From Streptococcus sp. bf_0095 (lineage in GTDB: Bacteria > Bacillota > Bacilli > Lactobacillales > Streptococcaceae): a stretch of DNA of 64,000 bases. The position numbers and the translations under genes were made by a program. The stretch lies in contig NZ_RCYU01000002.1 of the NCBI RefSeq assembly GCF_004166885.1, positions 62,001 through 126,000 on the forward strand, given 5' to 3'. Under the pieces are notes generated by a model. That model saw only the letters and a list, made by a program, of their open reading frames with translations. It was not told the origin of the DNA and did no database searches. Below, in pieces: positions 38,552-47,744 of this stretch (position 1 is its first letter; every line of letters starts with the position of its first letter).

Positions 38552-39765
38552 AACTCTTAGCTCGAAATAAAATTTTTGCCTTACTCAGTCTTTCTCGCTT
38601 TTTGAATACCCTTGGTGCCGCCATCTACAATCTGGTCTTCGTGGTCTTTGCTGCCAGCATGCCGCAACCGAGTCTGGCAGTTGGCATTGCCAATCTCATT
38701 GTGTTTATTCCTAGCCTCTTTAGCATTTTTGTTGGGATGAAGGCTGACCATACGAAGAAAAAAGCTAACTGGTTGATCCGCATCGGCTTTCTCCAAGCCA
38801 TCCTCTTCATACTTATTGCTCTCATAACCAAGATTCCGGGTTACTTTGCTTTTTCCTTCATCTGTTTGTTAAACATTGTTTCAGATTGTTTGAGCGATTA
38901 TCGCGGGGGGCTACAACTCCCCATCATGAAAAAGAACATCTCTAGCGAGGATTTGATGGAGGCCTATTCCTTCAATCAACTACTTAGTATGGTCTGTTCG
39001 ATTTCTGGACAAGCTCTAGGAGTTTGGCTGCTAGCTATCAGCCATCAACATTTTGCTCTGGTCGCTTCGATCAATGCCGTGACTTTTCTCCTGTCTTCCA
39101 CCTGTCTCCTGATGAGAAAAAAGCAGCTGACACATGACCCCGTCATTGAGCCCCAAAATAAGAATTCTTTGCTCCACGAATGCCAAGAGATGTATTTCAA
39201 TGCCAAAAATATTTTTGCAGATGAGGACGTTCACCACTTTGGCAAGTTGCTCTTCTCTTTGGTTCTCATCAATGCTTTAGGGGGATCCATCTCTGGTATC
39301 TACAATTTGCAACTGCTTCACTCCCCCTTCTTTCAGTTGAGCTTTAGCCAATCCCTCTTGATCTTAGAGGTTGTAACTATTTTAAGCATGGTCTGGGCTA
39401 GTCTGACACCTCACGATTATTTTTCCAAGCAAAGCCTCCACCATATCCTCCTTTGGATAGCAGGTGGGCTGACTATGCTTGGGCTCACAAATATTCTGGT
39501 GCACTGGGATTTCCTTTCCCTTCTACTCATCACTTTCCTTGGTTATCTTGTTGCAAAAATCAACCCAAAAGTTTCCAGTCTTTTAATGAGTAAATTACCC
39601 GCTGAAAAATTAGCGTCTACCTCTAGCTTTTTGGGACTGATGGTCAGCTTTGCCATGCCACTTGGGACAGCTCTCTTTTCTAGTCTAGCTATCTGGAGCC
39701 TTCCCCTAGCTTGGGGGATCTTTGCTATCCTTGGTTTCACTACCCTCCTCTTAACAACTAAATAA
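38548..39765 (+). CDS. MFS transporter
   Basis: A 405-residue membrane protein with about twelve hydrophobic segments and a typical MFS loop 2-3 (FVGMKADHTKKKANWLIRIG, residues about 60-79). It resembles Mef-like drug exporters of the DHA3 type, though I cannot assign a substrate. It overlaps the small ORF by 4 bases and is the last gene of the rgg-associated unit. An apparent plus-strand terminator is not directly behind it but at 40205, beyond a repeat cluster. Confidence 0.85.
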   Translation: MKLLARNKIFALLSLSRFLNTLGAAIYNLVFVVFAASMPQPSLAVGIANLIVFIPSLFSIFVGMKADHTKKKANWLIRIGFLQAILFILIALITKIPGYFAFSFICLLNIVSDCLSDYRGGLQLPIMKKNISSEDLMEAYSFNQLLSMVCSISGQALGVWLLAISHQHFALVASINAVTFLLSSTCLLMRKKQLTHDPVIEPQNKNSLLHECQEMYFNAKNIFADEDVHHFGKLLFSLVLINALGGSISGIYNLQLLHSPFFQLSFSQSLLILEVVTILSMVWASLTPHDYFSKQSLHHILLWIAGGLTMLGLTNILVHWDFLSLLLITFLGYLVAKINPKVSSLLMSKLPAEKLASTSSFLGLMVSFAMPLGTALFSSLAIWSLPLAWGIFAILGFTTLLLTTK

Positions 39766-39876
39766 AAACCCACCATTGGGTGGATTGAGCTTAAAGACAA
39801 AGTTATCTTTTATACAATTCTATTAACTTCTATAAAGATAAATACTTTTTATTCTTTAGAGTTATTCAATCATCTA

Positions 39877-40185
39877 CTGAAACTTTCCGCCGTGAGAAAA
39901 GTGCTAGAAACAAGGTTGTTTCTAGCACTCGGGAGTTTTGGGAGTAAAACAGTTTGGGAAACTGTTTTAGCCTGAGCCTGGAAATTAAAGAGCGAGGGGG
40001 TTCAAAACGAATTGAACACGGGCTGCGGATTGTGTCAAAAAGATAAGTTCTCCTAGAATCGAAAGATTCTGCGTCAAACTTCCTATTTTGACTTTATCCG
40101 CAGACGCCCTTTGTATCGTAATTTAGTCATGGAACTTCATAGAAGTTCGCTGACGTCCGTACACACCTAAGGAAAGGTTCTAAGA
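39877..40185. repeat. Intergenic repeat family B, copy 2, interrupted by a family C element
   Basis: Reverse-orientation copy of 23855-24000. The first hairpin (39900-39929) is the same as hairpin 3 of copy 1 but for the loop. The end (CATGGAACTTCATAGAAGTTC, GACGTCCGTAC) matches copy 1 as well. Between them, where copy 1 has a 24-base hairpin, this copy has about 180 bases containing another hairpin (AAAACAGTTT/AAACTGTTTT) and a complete family C repeat. The outer flanks CAATCATCT (39868) and AGATGATTG (40183) form a 9-base inverted repeat. Confidence 0.85.
40009..40121 (+). repeat. Intergenic repeat family C, copy 1
   Basis: About 113 bases, closely similar (about 85 % by eye) to the reverse complement of 42472-42585. 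The outer stem GCGGATTGTGTCAAAA (40025-40040) pairs imperfectly with TTTTGACTTTATCCGC (40086-40101), and AGAATC/GATTCT forms an inner hairpin. It lies inside repeat B copy 2. Confidence 0.85.
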
Positions 40186-40204
40186 TGATTGTATCTTCAA
40201 TCTG

Positions 40205-40229
40205 AATCCACTGTTTGGTGGATTTTTTT
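40205..40229 (+). terminator. Plus-strand terminator beyond the repeat cluster
   Basis: AATCCAC/GTGGATT stem followed by TTTTT; it lies next to the htpX stop codon but has the T-run on the plus strand, so it suits the MFS transcript. A similar incomplete hairpin (AACCCACC/GGGTGG) stands at 39768. Confidence 0.7.
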
Positions 40230-41124
40230 ACATATTTCTTAATCTTTCAACCCGCTCAGCAATGGGTGGGTGGGTATAAAAGAGTTTTTGAAAGCCGGAT
40301 TCTTTTTTAGGATCGTTAATAAAGAGAGCACTACTTGCACTATCGACTTCTCGTTGCATAGGCACACTGTTATCCAGCTTCAAAAGAGCATTGATCATTC
40401 CTTGAGGATTCCGTGTCAATTCGACACTGGAAGCATCCGCTAGGAACTCCCGTTGGCGAGAAATGGCTAACTGAACCAAAGTCGCCGCTAATGGAGCTAA
40501 GACGATGGCAAGCAAGGAAAGGATCAGAATAATAATTTCTAAACCACTGCCCCCTTCGCGATCATCATCCCGTCTACGGCCACCGCCCCACCACATCATC
40601 CGGCCACCAATGCTAGAAAGCATAGTGATGGCACTAGCAAGGGCAACTGCAATCGTCGAGATGCGAATATCGTAATTGCGAATATGGCTGACTTCGTGTC
40701 CGATGACTCCCTCCAATTCCTCACGGTTCATCACAGCCAGAAGACCTGTCGTTGCTGCAACAGCAGCATTTTGAGGATTGGACCCTGTCGCAAATGCATT
40801 CATGGACGGATCATCTACAATATAAACTCGAGGCATAGGGATTTGAGCTACCATGGCCATATCTTGGACAATATGGTAGAGTTGAGGGGCTTGCTCTTCC
40901 GTCACCTCACGCGCCCCGTTCATCCGCATCACAACTTCGGTTGATTGGAAAATCATGCTAAAGGCATAAATCCCACCAATGATCAAAGCTAGGATGACGC
41001 CGCCAAGTGAAGAGCCTAACCAGAGGTAGCCAACGGCTGCTCCGATAAGAGCCAAGAGTATGAAAAAAGCAATAAGGAGAATCCAGGTTCTCCTTTTATT
41101 GCTTGCAATTTGGTCAAAGAGCAT
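40228..41124 (-). CDS. htpX: Membrane zinc protease HtpX
   Basis: HtpX is an M48 metalloprotease that degrades misfolded membrane proteins. The N terminus has two membrane helices; the active site is [11 protein letters not shown] (zinc-binding His pair, Glu catalytic, residues about 142-152) and the third zinc ligand Glu is in [13 protein letters not shown] near residue 228. Length is 298. A Gly-rich loop near residue 180 ([11 protein letters not shown]) is usual for the streptococcal form. It is one base downstream of lemA, and the pair is a typical unit. Confidence 0.95.
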   Translation of the reverse strand: MLFDQIASNKRRTWILLIAFFILLALIGAAVGYLWLGSSLGGVILALIIGGIYAFSMIFQSTEVVMRMNGAREVTEEQAPQLYHIVQDMAMVAQIPMPRVYIVDDPSMNAFATGSNPQNAAVAATTGLLAVMNREELEGVIGHEVSHIRNYDIRISTIAVALASAITMLSSIGGRMMWWGGGRRRDDDREGGSGLEIIILILSLLAIVLAPLAATLVQLAISRQREFLADASSVELTRNPQGMINALLKLDNSVPMQREVDSASSALFINDPKKESGFQKLFYTHPPIAERVERLRNM

Positions 41125-41125
41125 A

Positions 41126-41686
41126 TTAGTCTCCTAATCCGCTAAAGTCCACCTTTGGTACTGCTTTTTCTTCTTCAGGCACTTGAAGGAATTCGGCTTG
41201 TTTGAAGCCAAACATTCCAGCAATCACGTTTGTTGGGAAAGTTTCCAACTTGACATTGTAGTTGCTTGTGACACTGTTGTACAATTGACGAGCATAAGAA
41301 ATTTTGTTTTCTGTGTTGGTCAATTCTTCTTGCAATTGCATGAAGTTGGTGTTAGCTTTCAAGTCTGGGTAATTTTCGGCAACCGCAAAGATACCTGCCA
41401 CTTGACGTGAAAGAGCATCACTGGCTGCCATTGCTTCTGCAGGTGAAGATGCTTGCGCTACTTGTTGGCGAAGTTGAGTTACTTTTGCTAGTGTATCTCC
41501 TTCGTACTTAGCATACCCTTTAACGGTTTCGATCAAATTTGGAATCAAGTCATTCCGACGTTTCAATTGCACGTCAATTTGACTCCAAGCTTCACGAGTT
41601 TGCATGCGACTTTTCACTAAACCGTTGTAAACTCCTACTACCATCAACACAAGGACCACTAGGACCCCAAGAATAATCCAAATCAT
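41126..41686 (-). CDS. lemA: LemA family protein
   Basis: LemA proteins have one N-terminal membrane helix ([21 protein letters not shown]) followed by a cytosolic or periplasmic helical bundle; this one contains [20 protein letters not shown] and [20 protein letters not shown], hallmark segments. The function is unknown, and the constant partnership with htpX suggests membrane quality control. Length is 186 residues. Confidence 0.95.
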   Translation of the reverse strand: MIWIILGVLVVLVLMVVGVYNGLVKSRMQTREAWSQIDVQLKRRNDLIPNLIETVKGYAKYEGDTLAKVTQLRQQVAQASSPAEAMAASDALSRQVAGIFAVAENYPDLKANTNFMQLQEELTNTENKISYARQLYNSVTSNYNVKLETFPTNVIAGMFGFKQAEFLQVPEEEKAVPKVDFSGLGD

Positions 41687-41740
41687 TTTATTGAATTCCT
41701 TTCATTTCTTTAGTACCAGTATATCAAATTTCCCTTATTT

Positions 41741-41751
41741 TGTGGTAAAAT
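41741..41751 (+). promoter_or_regulatory. Extended -10 promoter of rsmG
   Basis: TGTGGTAAAAT has an extended -10 (TGG-TAAAAT, -10 at 41746-41751). The rsmG ATG starts at 41758, seven bases later, so the transcript would begin at or very near the start codon. Confidence 0.55.
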
Positions 41752-41757
41752 TATCTT

Positions 41758-42471
41758 ATGAAACCAGAAGAATTTTATGACCGTTTAGCCGACCTCGGCT
41801 TCCTACTAACTGATCGACAAAAAGAGCAATACGAACGCTATTTCGAGCTCCTCGTGGAATGGAATGAGAAAATTAATCTCACCGCTATCACCGATAAAGA
41901 TGAAGTCTATCTCAAACATTTTTATGATTCTATCGCACCCATTTTGCAGGGTTTAATCGAAAATCAACCCATCCGTCTCTTGGATATCGGAGCTGGTGCC
42001 GGCTTTCCAAGCCTACCAATGAAGATCCTATTCCCTGAGCTAGATGTGACCATTATTGATTCCCTCAATAAGCGGATCAATTTCCTTCACTTGCTGGCTG
42101 AAGAGTTAGGCTTGAGCGGAGTTCATTTCTACCATGGACGAGCTGAGGACTTTGCACAAGACAAGGCCTTTCGTGCCCAATTTGATATCGTAACTGCCCG
42201 CGCCGTTGCCCGCATGCAGGTCTTGTCTGAACTGACCATTCCCTATCTGAAAGTAGGGGGACAGCTTCTTGCTCTCAAGGCTAGCAATGCTCCAGAAGAG
42301 TTGGAGGAAGCCAAAAACGCCCTCAATCTGCTCTTTAGCAAGGTTGAAGACAATCTACAGTATGAATTGCCTAATGGGGATCCACGCTATATCACTCTTG
42401 TCGAAAAGAAAAAAGAAACCCCTAATAAATACCCAAGAAAAGCGGGCATGCCAAATAAGCGTCCGTTGTAG
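41758..42471 (+). CDS. rsmG: 16S rRNA (guanine-N7)-methyltransferase RsmG
   Basis: RsmG (GidB) methylates G527 of 16S rRNA; its loss gives low-level streptomycin resistance. The SAM-binding loop is [17 protein letters not shown] (residues about 71-87) and [11 protein letters not shown] is a conserved motif near 140. There is no ribosome site before the ATG: the bases upstream read ATTATCTT. With the -10 box only seven bases away the mRNA is probably leaderless. Length is 237 residues. Confidence 0.95.
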   Translation: MKPEEFYDRLADLGFLLTDRQKEQYERYFELLVEWNEKINLTAITDKDEVYLKHFYDSIAPILQGLIENQPIRLLDIGAGAGFPSLPMKILFPELDVTIIDSLNKRINFLHLLAEELGLSGVHFYHGRAEDFAQDKAFRAQFDIVTARAVARMQVLSELTIPYLKVGGQLLALKASNAPEELEEAKNALNLLFSKVEDNLQYELPNGDPRYITLVEKKKETPNKYPRKAGMPNKRPL

Positions 42472-42620
42472 TAAGATACAAAGGGCTAAGCGGATAAAGT
42501 CAAAATAGGGAATACGACGCAGAATCCAAAAGATTCTAGGAGGATTCATCTTTTTGACACAATCCGCAGCCCGTGTTCATTTCAATAAGATACAAAGGGA
42601 CAAGCGGATAAAGTCAAATA
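42472..42620 (-). repeat. Intergenic repeat family C, copy 2 with partial tandem copy
   Basis: The block starts directly after the rsmG stop codon. It matches copy 1 in reverse orientation, with the pairing CGGATAAAGTCAAAATAGG and TTTTTGACACAATCCGC. The motif AAGATACAAAGGG-C-AAGCGGATAAAGTCAAA occurs twice (42473 and 42587), the second as a truncated tandem copy running into a terminator at 42621. Confidence 0.85.
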
Positions 42621-42650
42621 AGGAGTAGGACATGTTACCTACTCCTTTTT
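42621..42650. terminator. Terminator between rsmG and the PfkB kinase gene
   Basis: AGGAGTAGG/CCTACTCCT stem followed by TTTTT on the plus strand; the minus strand has a weaker T-rich tail. Confidence 0.8.
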
Positions 42651-43551
42651 AATTTTGTGCGAGTTCTGCTCTTAGTACTTGGTACTGTTCCTGAGTCAGA
42701 TGAACGCCCTTACTTGCAACAATCTGGCTAGAGACTTTGTTGGCAAACCTTAAGGCATCCTCCACATCTAGCCCTTGCAAAGATGCCGCTAAAAAGGCTC
42801 CCAGATGACTGTCTCCTGCTCCTACGGTATCACGAACTTCTGTCGGAAATCCGGACATCTCGTAGAACCTACCATCGTATGCGATCGCTCCTTTTTCTCC
42901 CAAGGTGACGATGACTAACTGACCCGTTCTTTGGTAGAGCTTCTTAGCAGCATCAGCAATCTCTTCACAAGCTGAAAAAGCCTTGGCTTCTGCCTCATTG
43001 ACATGGAGAATGGGGTGGAGATCATAGATAGCTTCCAAACGCTCCTCGGGAATCAAGAGTCCTCGAGGTCCTGGTGCAAAGATGACTTGACCTTTGATTT
43101 TTGACACAGATTGAATCAGTTCCAATCCAGTCGGCTCTTCTACTTCAAGGCCACAGAGATATATAGAGTCGTAGCTTTCCTGGTCCAGAGACTGGAGCCA
43201 TTCCTTCTGAAAACTATATTCTACTCCATGATCTGATAAAAAGGTCCTTTCACCATCCGACTCAATAAAGCAATAACAACAACCATTTGCCCCGGTTACT
43301 GAGATTGGAGTCTGGATGCCCAGCCTCTTGAGTTCTGCCTTGACAAAGTCCCCGTAGACACCCGTCCCCACTGGCGAGATGAAGTCAACATTTTGACCCA
43401 AAGCATGAAGTACGGAGACGACATTAAAGGCACACCCTCCAAGAGACCAAGTCTGCTCATGGATATGGGCGTCTCCTTCCCGACTCGGTAGTTGATCCAG
43501 ATAGACCATAACATCACAAACAGTTGAACCAATCACTAAGGCTTTTGACAT
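42649..43551 (-). CDS. PfkB-family carbohydrate/nucleoside kinase
   Basis: A 300-residue ribokinase-fold kinase. The Gly-Gly motif is SLGGCAFNVV near residue 39 and the catalytic signature is DTVGAGDSHLGAF near 241, with the catalytic Asp. Such enzymes phosphorylate ribose, fructose, adenosine or pseudouridine; the sequence does not fix the substrate. It is the last gene of the cluster that starts with a nucleoside phosphorylase, separated from the SDR gene by a terminator-like hairpin, and may act on the sugar or nucleoside handled there. Start at 43551 (AGGAGGAAAACC upstream) is favoured. Confidence 0.88.
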   Translation of the reverse strand: MSKALVIGSTVCDVMVYLDQLPSREGDAHIHEQTWSLGGCAFNVVSVLHALGQNVDFISPVGTGVYGDFVKAELKRLGIQTPISVTGANGCCYCFIESDGERTFLSDHGVEYSFQKEWLQSLDQESYDSIYLCGLEVEEPTGLELIQSVSKIKGQVIFAPGPRGLLIPEERLEAIYDLHPILHVNEAEAKAFSACEEIADAAKKLYQRTGQLVIVTLGEKGAIAYDGRFYEMSGFPTEVRDTVGAGDSHLGAFLAASLQGLDVEDALRFANKVSSQIVASKGVHLTQEQYQVLRAELAQN

Positions 43552-43585
43552 GGTTTTCCTCCTCCTATTCTCTATTCTCAACATG

Positions 43586-43616
43586 GAAAAATAACCAGCA
43601 CCGGATCGTGCTGGTT
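43586..43616 (-). terminator. Terminator between the SDR and PfkB genes
   Basis: Perfect stem AACCAGCAC/GTGCTGGTT with an ATTTTT tail on the minus strand. Confidence 0.8.
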
Positions 43617-43621
43617 AGCAA

Positions 43622-44377
43622 CTAGTCACCCCGATAGACCGGTTGCGGTCCAAAGGTTTGGGAAACCGGCATGATTTCAATGCGGTTAACATTGACATGC
43701 TTGGGCTGTTGGATGAGCCAAGCTACGGTATTGGCAATATCTTCTGGCTGAATGGCATGGGCGTCTCGATAGAGAGCTTCTACCCGTTTTTCATCTCCTT
43801 TAAAACGAACCTCCGAAAACTCGGTCCCTTCGCAGAGACCAGGCTCAATATTGGTCACCCGAATCTGTTTTCCAGCCAAGTCCGCACGCAGATTTAATGA
43901 GAACTGTTTAACGAAGGCCTTGGAAGCACCATACACATTGGCCCCTGGATAAGGCACCGTCCCAGCAGTTGATCCCATATTGATGACATATCCATCATTT
44001 CTTTCCACCATCTGGGGGAGGATTTGCCGGGTCAAATAGGTCAGACCGATTATATTGGTCTGAATCATGGTCAGCCAATCTGCAAGCTCTGCTTCATAAG
44101 CTGGAGCGAGGCCTAGAGCCAAGCCAGCATTATTGATCAAAACATCCACTCTCTCCCAAGCTTTTGGCAAACTGGCAAGTGCATGATCCACCTGAGAAAG
44201 ATCCGTCACATCCATTTGAAGGGGATAAAAAGCTTCTCCCAGCTCTTCTTGAAGAGCCTGTAGTTTTTCAATGCGTCTAGCAGCGCCAATCACGCGATGC
44301 CCATCGGCAACTAAGCGGTGACAAATGGCTTGGCCAAAGCCAGCAGATGCTCCCGTTACTAAAATTGTTTCTGCCAT
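43622..44377 (-). CDS. Short-chain dehydrogenase (YdfG-like)
   Basis: A 251-residue NAD(P)H oxidoreductase with the classical SDR motifs: VTGASAGFGQAICHRL (coenzyme loop), DVLINNAGLALG (residues about 78-89), Ser in INMGSTAGT and the YGASK catalytic pair near residue 150. The Arg pair after the first strand (GAARRIEKL) suggests NADP(H). It resembles YdfG, a 3-hydroxy acid and serine dehydrogenase. It lies 5 bases downstream of ecfT. Confidence 0.9.
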   Translation of the reverse strand: MAETILVTGASAGFGQAICHRLVADGHRVIGAARRIEKLQALQEELGEAFYPLQMDVTDLSQVDHALASLPKAWERVDVLINNAGLALGLAPAYEAELADWLTMIQTNIIGLTYLTRQILPQMVERNDGYVINMGSTAGTVPYPGANVYGASKAFVKQFSLNLRADLAGKQIRVTNIEPGLCEGTEFSEVRFKGDEKRVEALYRDAHAIQPEDIANTVAWLIQQPKHVNVNRIEIMPVSQTFGPQPVYRGD

Positions 44378-44381
44378 TTTC

Positions 44382-45212
44382 TTACCTCCAAGGATTATAG
44401 AAGCGACCTTTGTTTACCCAAATCAGGACGAGACTCAAGACCACCATAAAGATTGACCCTAGAATAATCAAGCGATCTCGAGTGGTCATCTCCTGATAGG
44501 TGTACCAAGTTCGTTTTTTATTTTTTCCAAAGCGACGCAGTTCCATGGCCGTAGAGATCGTTTCAATCCGCTCTAAAGAACTAAAAATCAGTGGAGAAAT
44601 CATCTGAAGATTTCCCTTCACCCGCTGGACAAAGTTGGCCTTTTTGGATAACTCCAAGCCTCTTGCTTCTTGAGAGAGCTTGATAATCTGGTATTCCTCC
44701 TGCACATCTGGAATATAGCGCAGGGTCAAACTGACTGAGTAAGCAATCTTGTAGGACACCCCAATTTGATTGAGACTCGAAGCAAATTGACTAGGATGGG
44801 TGGTCATTAGGAAAATAAGAGCTAAAGGAACCGTACAGACATACTTCAAAGCGAGGTTGAAGAGATAAAACAACTCTTGGGCTGTAATACTATATGCCCC
44901 TAAACCATCTAGAAGAACTGTCTTTGCTCCATAGATTTCTACCCCATATTGAGGGGCAAAAAGATAGACCATCAAGACATTGAGAAGGGCAAAAGCTAAG
45001 GCAAAACTCAGAACAAAGGAGATGTCTTTCAAACGAATGCCTGATGTTGCAAATAAGGCGAGGGCACCCAGACCGATGACCAACAATAAGCGAGTATCGT
45101 AACTCAACATGGCAGCTAATGATACCAACAATAAGAAAAGAAGCTTGCTAGCGCCTGATAGGCGATGCAGAAAACTGGTTCCGGCATGGTAGCCGACTAA
45201 GCGATTATTCAT
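44382..45212 (-). CDS. ecfT: EcfT, transmembrane component of an ECF transporter
   Basis: A 276-residue membrane protein with five or six hydrophobic segments and the two coupling helices typical of EcfT, including SQEARGLEL (the ARG motif) near residue 181 and [10 protein letters not shown] near 240. These Ala-Arg-Gly-type motifs sit in the grooves of the ATPase. It overlaps the ATPase gene by 8 bases. This is a dedicated (group I-like) module; however, no S-component gene lies in the same cluster. Confidence 0.92.
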   Translation of the reverse strand: MNNRLVGYHAGTSFLHRLSGASKLLFLLLVSLAAMLSYDTRLLLVIGLGALALFATSGIRLKDISFVLSFALAFALLNVLMVYLFAPQYGVEIYGAKTVLLDGLGAYSITAQELFYLFNLALKYVCTVPLALIFLMTTHPSQFASSLNQIGVSYKIAYSVSLTLRYIPDVQEEYQIIKLSQEARGLELSKKANFVQRVKGNLQMISPLIFSSLERIETISTAMELRRFGKNKKRTWYTYQEMTTRDRLIILGSIFMVVLSLVLIWVNKGRFYNPWR

Positions 45213-46887
45213 GACCTTCCCCCTTCTGATTCATATAAAACTGGGTCAAGGCAAGAGGATCGACACCAAGTCGATTTGCCAAGGCGAAAATAGACGTTTC
45301 TTTCAAATTAGCCCGTCTCAAAATTTCTGGTTGGGTCAAGAGCTCTGCCGGTGTCAAATCAGCCAAAACCTGCCCATCCATGACCACGACTGCCCGGTCC
45401 GAATAATCCAGCATGAGCTGCATATCATGGGTAATCATGACAATGGTATGCCCTTTTTGATGGAGTTCATCAAGGAAATCCATAATTTCCGTATAGTTTC
45501 GTTGGTCCTGACCAGCCGTCGGCTCATCGAGGACGAGAACATCTGGTCCCAAGACAAGGATAGAGGCGATGGTCACCCGCTTTTTCTGACCATAAGATAG
45601 AGCAGAAATCGGCCACTTACGAAATTCGTAGAGACCACAGGTCTTCAAGGCTTGATGGACACGACTTTCAATCTGGGCCTCTGGAACATTTCTCAAGCGA
45701 AGACCCAGAGCCACCTCATCAAAAATCATGTTGGTCGAGATCATCTGGTTGGGGTTTTGCAGGACATAGCCCACGCGCTCTGCCCTCTCCTTGACACTAT
45801 CACCCTTGATATCCTCTCCCTTTGAGAAATAGGTTCCTTCCGTCTGGATGAAGCCACAAATCGCCTTAGCAAGGGTTGATTTTCCAGCCCCATTTTTACC
45901 AACAATAGCCAACCGTTGGCCTTTTGGAATGGTTAGAGAAAGGTCTTTTAGAATGGGCTGGCCTTCTCGATAAGCAAAGTTCAAATGACCAAGTTCTAGG
46001 ATTGTCTCTGCCTCTGCTCCTTTTTCAAAATGAGGAGTTGGGATATCCACTGATACATCACCAAGTGGTAGTTTTTCTACCTTGTCCAAATGCGGTAGCT
46101 TGCTGATATCCTGGCGTAACTGGCGAAGAGTCGTTAAATAGAGAGGTTCACGAATCCCATTTTCAGCCAGCAGTGTCGTCCTCAATAAATCATCAGGTTG
46201 ACCATTAAAGAGAACTTGACCTTGATTGATCAAGATAACCCGATCAATCGGACGGTTGAGTACATCCTCTAAACGGTGTTCGATGATAATGGTTGTCGTC
46301 CCCTGTTCTTCATGAATCTGATCAATCAGATCAATAATATCCTGACCCGACTTGGGATCTAGATTAGCCAGTGGCTCATCAAAGAGCAGGATCGGACTTT
46401 CGTCAATCAGAACACCCGCCAAGCTGACCCGTTGTTTTTGCCCACCGGACAAATCTTGTGGCCGATGATCCAAGAGCTTGCTCAAATCCAAGCGCTCCGC
46501 CCAGGTATGGACCCGGGATTTCATACTTTCCAGCTCCACCATATCGTTTTCAAGGGCAAAAGCTAAGTCTTCTGCTACGCTGAGACCGATAAACTGACCA
46601 TCCGTATCCTGTAAGACCGTACTGACCAAGTGAGATTTCTCATAAATACTGAGATCAAAGGCTTCTTTCCCCTGAATGAGGAATTGACCACTACTGGTTC
46701 CCTTATAGATATTAGGGATAATCCCATTTAAGCACTGGCCAATGGTTGACTTTCCAGAACCAGATGGCCCGACAATCAGGACCTTTTCCCCCTTATAAAT
46801 GGTTAAGTTGAGATTTTTCAAAGTTGGCTCAGACTGTGCCTTGTATTGGAAGGAAAAATCCTTCAATTCAATCATTGCTTCTTTCAT
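45205..46887 (-). CDS. Fused ECF transporter ATPase (EcfA-EcfA' type)
   Basis: A 560-residue protein with two complete ABC ATPase domains. Domain 1 (residues 5-235): Walker [10 protein letters not shown], signature LSGGQKQR, Walker [14 protein letters not shown]. Domain 2 (about 295-520): [30 protein letters not shown]. It matches the length and layout of the YkoD-like ATPase that in pneumococcus and other streptococci is encoded next to a UPF0397 S-component. Here the gene before it is a nucleoside phosphorylase instead. Confidence 0.93.
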   Translation of the reverse strand: MKEAMIELKDFSFQYKAQSEPTLKNLNLTIYKGEKVLIVGPSGSGKSTIGQCLNGIIPNIYKGTSSGQFLIQGKEAFDLSIYEKSHLVSTVLQDTDGQFIGLSVAEDLAFALENDMVELESMKSRVHTWAERLDLSKLLDHRPQDLSGGQKQRVSLAGVLIDESPILLFDEPLANLDPKSGQDIIDLIDQIHEEQGTTTIIIEHRLEDVLNRPIDRVILINQGQVLFNGQPDDLLRTTLLAENGIREPLYLTTLRQLRQDISKLPHLDKVEKLPLGDVSVDIPTPHFEKGAEAETILELGHLNFAYREGQPILKDLSLTIPKGQRLAIVGKNGAGKSTLAKAICGFIQTEGTYFSKGEDIKGDSVKERAERVGYVLQNPNQMISTNMIFDEVALGLRLRNVPEAQIESRVHQALKTCGLYEFRKWPISALSYGQKKRVTIASILVLGPDVLVLDEPTAGQDQRNYTEIMDFLDELHQKGHTIVMITHDMQLMLDYSDRAVVVMDGQVLADLTPAELLTQPEILRRANLKETSIFALANRLGVDPLALTQFYMNQKGEGHE

Positions 46888-47679
46888 TTAGTTCGCCTTT
46901 TCCCATAAGAGCGCAAATTGGATGGCCAAATCCGCGATTCGATCCTTGCTATCTAAATCCTCATGACTAGATAAGGTTCGGATATCCCATTTTTCTTCCG
47001 AGAGGTGGTCTGCTGCGTAGAAGAAATGGCAGAGCTCAAAGTCCCGAAAAGCTGCTAAAGCTGCCACTGCCGAACATTCCATATCTACACAGATGGCTCC
47101 TGCTTCCATTCGTCGCTTCATCTTATCGATGGTTTCCCGGTAGGGAGCATCTGTCGTCCACACTTTTCCTTTCTGATAGGAAACCTTGTGACTATCCAGA
47201 AAGACTTGGAAGAGAGGAAGGCTTTCCTTATTTACTTCCACTTCATCACTAGCCGGAAGATAGTGATAGCTGGTCCCTTCGTCTCGAAGAGCAGCCGTTG
47301 GAATGATGATGGAGGTCGCCTCAATATCTTGGTCCAAAACCCCACAGGTCCCAAAGAGCACTAGTTTTTCCATCCCAAATTGAATCAAATCCTCTATAAT
47401 CCCTACACAGGAAGCAGCCCCAACTGGTGCATTAAAGACAGCAATCTGTTGGTCTTCAATCGTAATCCCATAGACTATGACTTCAAAGTTGGCCATGGAA
47501 GTTCTTGTAATAACCTCATGTTCATAATTTTCAAGGAGGCGCGCAAAAGTTACTCTTGAAAAGCAAGAGATGACTACTTTGGGAAATCCTTCAATGGGAC
47601 CATGTAGGTCTTGTGGGTTGATAATCGCCTGTCGATTGGCATCAAATTCTTCTAACAGCATCTCTGACTTCTCTTTCAT
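46888..47679 (-). CDS. Nucleoside phosphorylase (uridine phosphorylase-like)
   Basis: A 263-residue member of the PNP/UDP family (COG2820 type). The phosphate-binding segment FGTCGVLDQDI (near residue 115) and the ribose-binding CVDMECSAVAAL (near 198, Met-Glu pair) are intact. It splits a nucleoside into base and ribose 1-phosphate. Stop and start abut the ECF ATPase. An extended -10 (TGTGGTATAAT) is at 47706-47701, which gives a leader of only about 15 bases; a second start at 47661 is preceded by AAAGAGAAG. So the N terminus is uncertain. Confidence 0.85.
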   Translation of the reverse strand: MKEKSEMLLEEFDANRQAIINPQDLHGPIEGFPKVVISCFSRVTFARLLENYEHEVITRTSMANFEVIVYGITIEDQQIAVFNAPVGAASCVGIIEDLIQFGMEKLVLFGTCGVLDQDIEATSIIIPTAALRDEGTSYHYLPASDEVEVNKESLPLFQVFLDSHKVSYQKGKVWTTDAPYRETIDKMKRRMEAGAICVDMECSAVAALAAFRDFELCHFFYAADHLSEEKWDIRTLSSHEDLDSKDRIADLAIQFALLWEKAN

Positions 47680-47744
47680 TCATTCTACTTCTAGTCCTCT
47701 ATTATACCACAAAATCGGCCTCTTTCCTTCTAACAAAGGGGAAA

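Noticed and set aside
43296..43532. Second minus-strand frame within the PfkB gene
   Set aside because: Alternate-frame shadow of a gene whose own frame has all kinase motifs.
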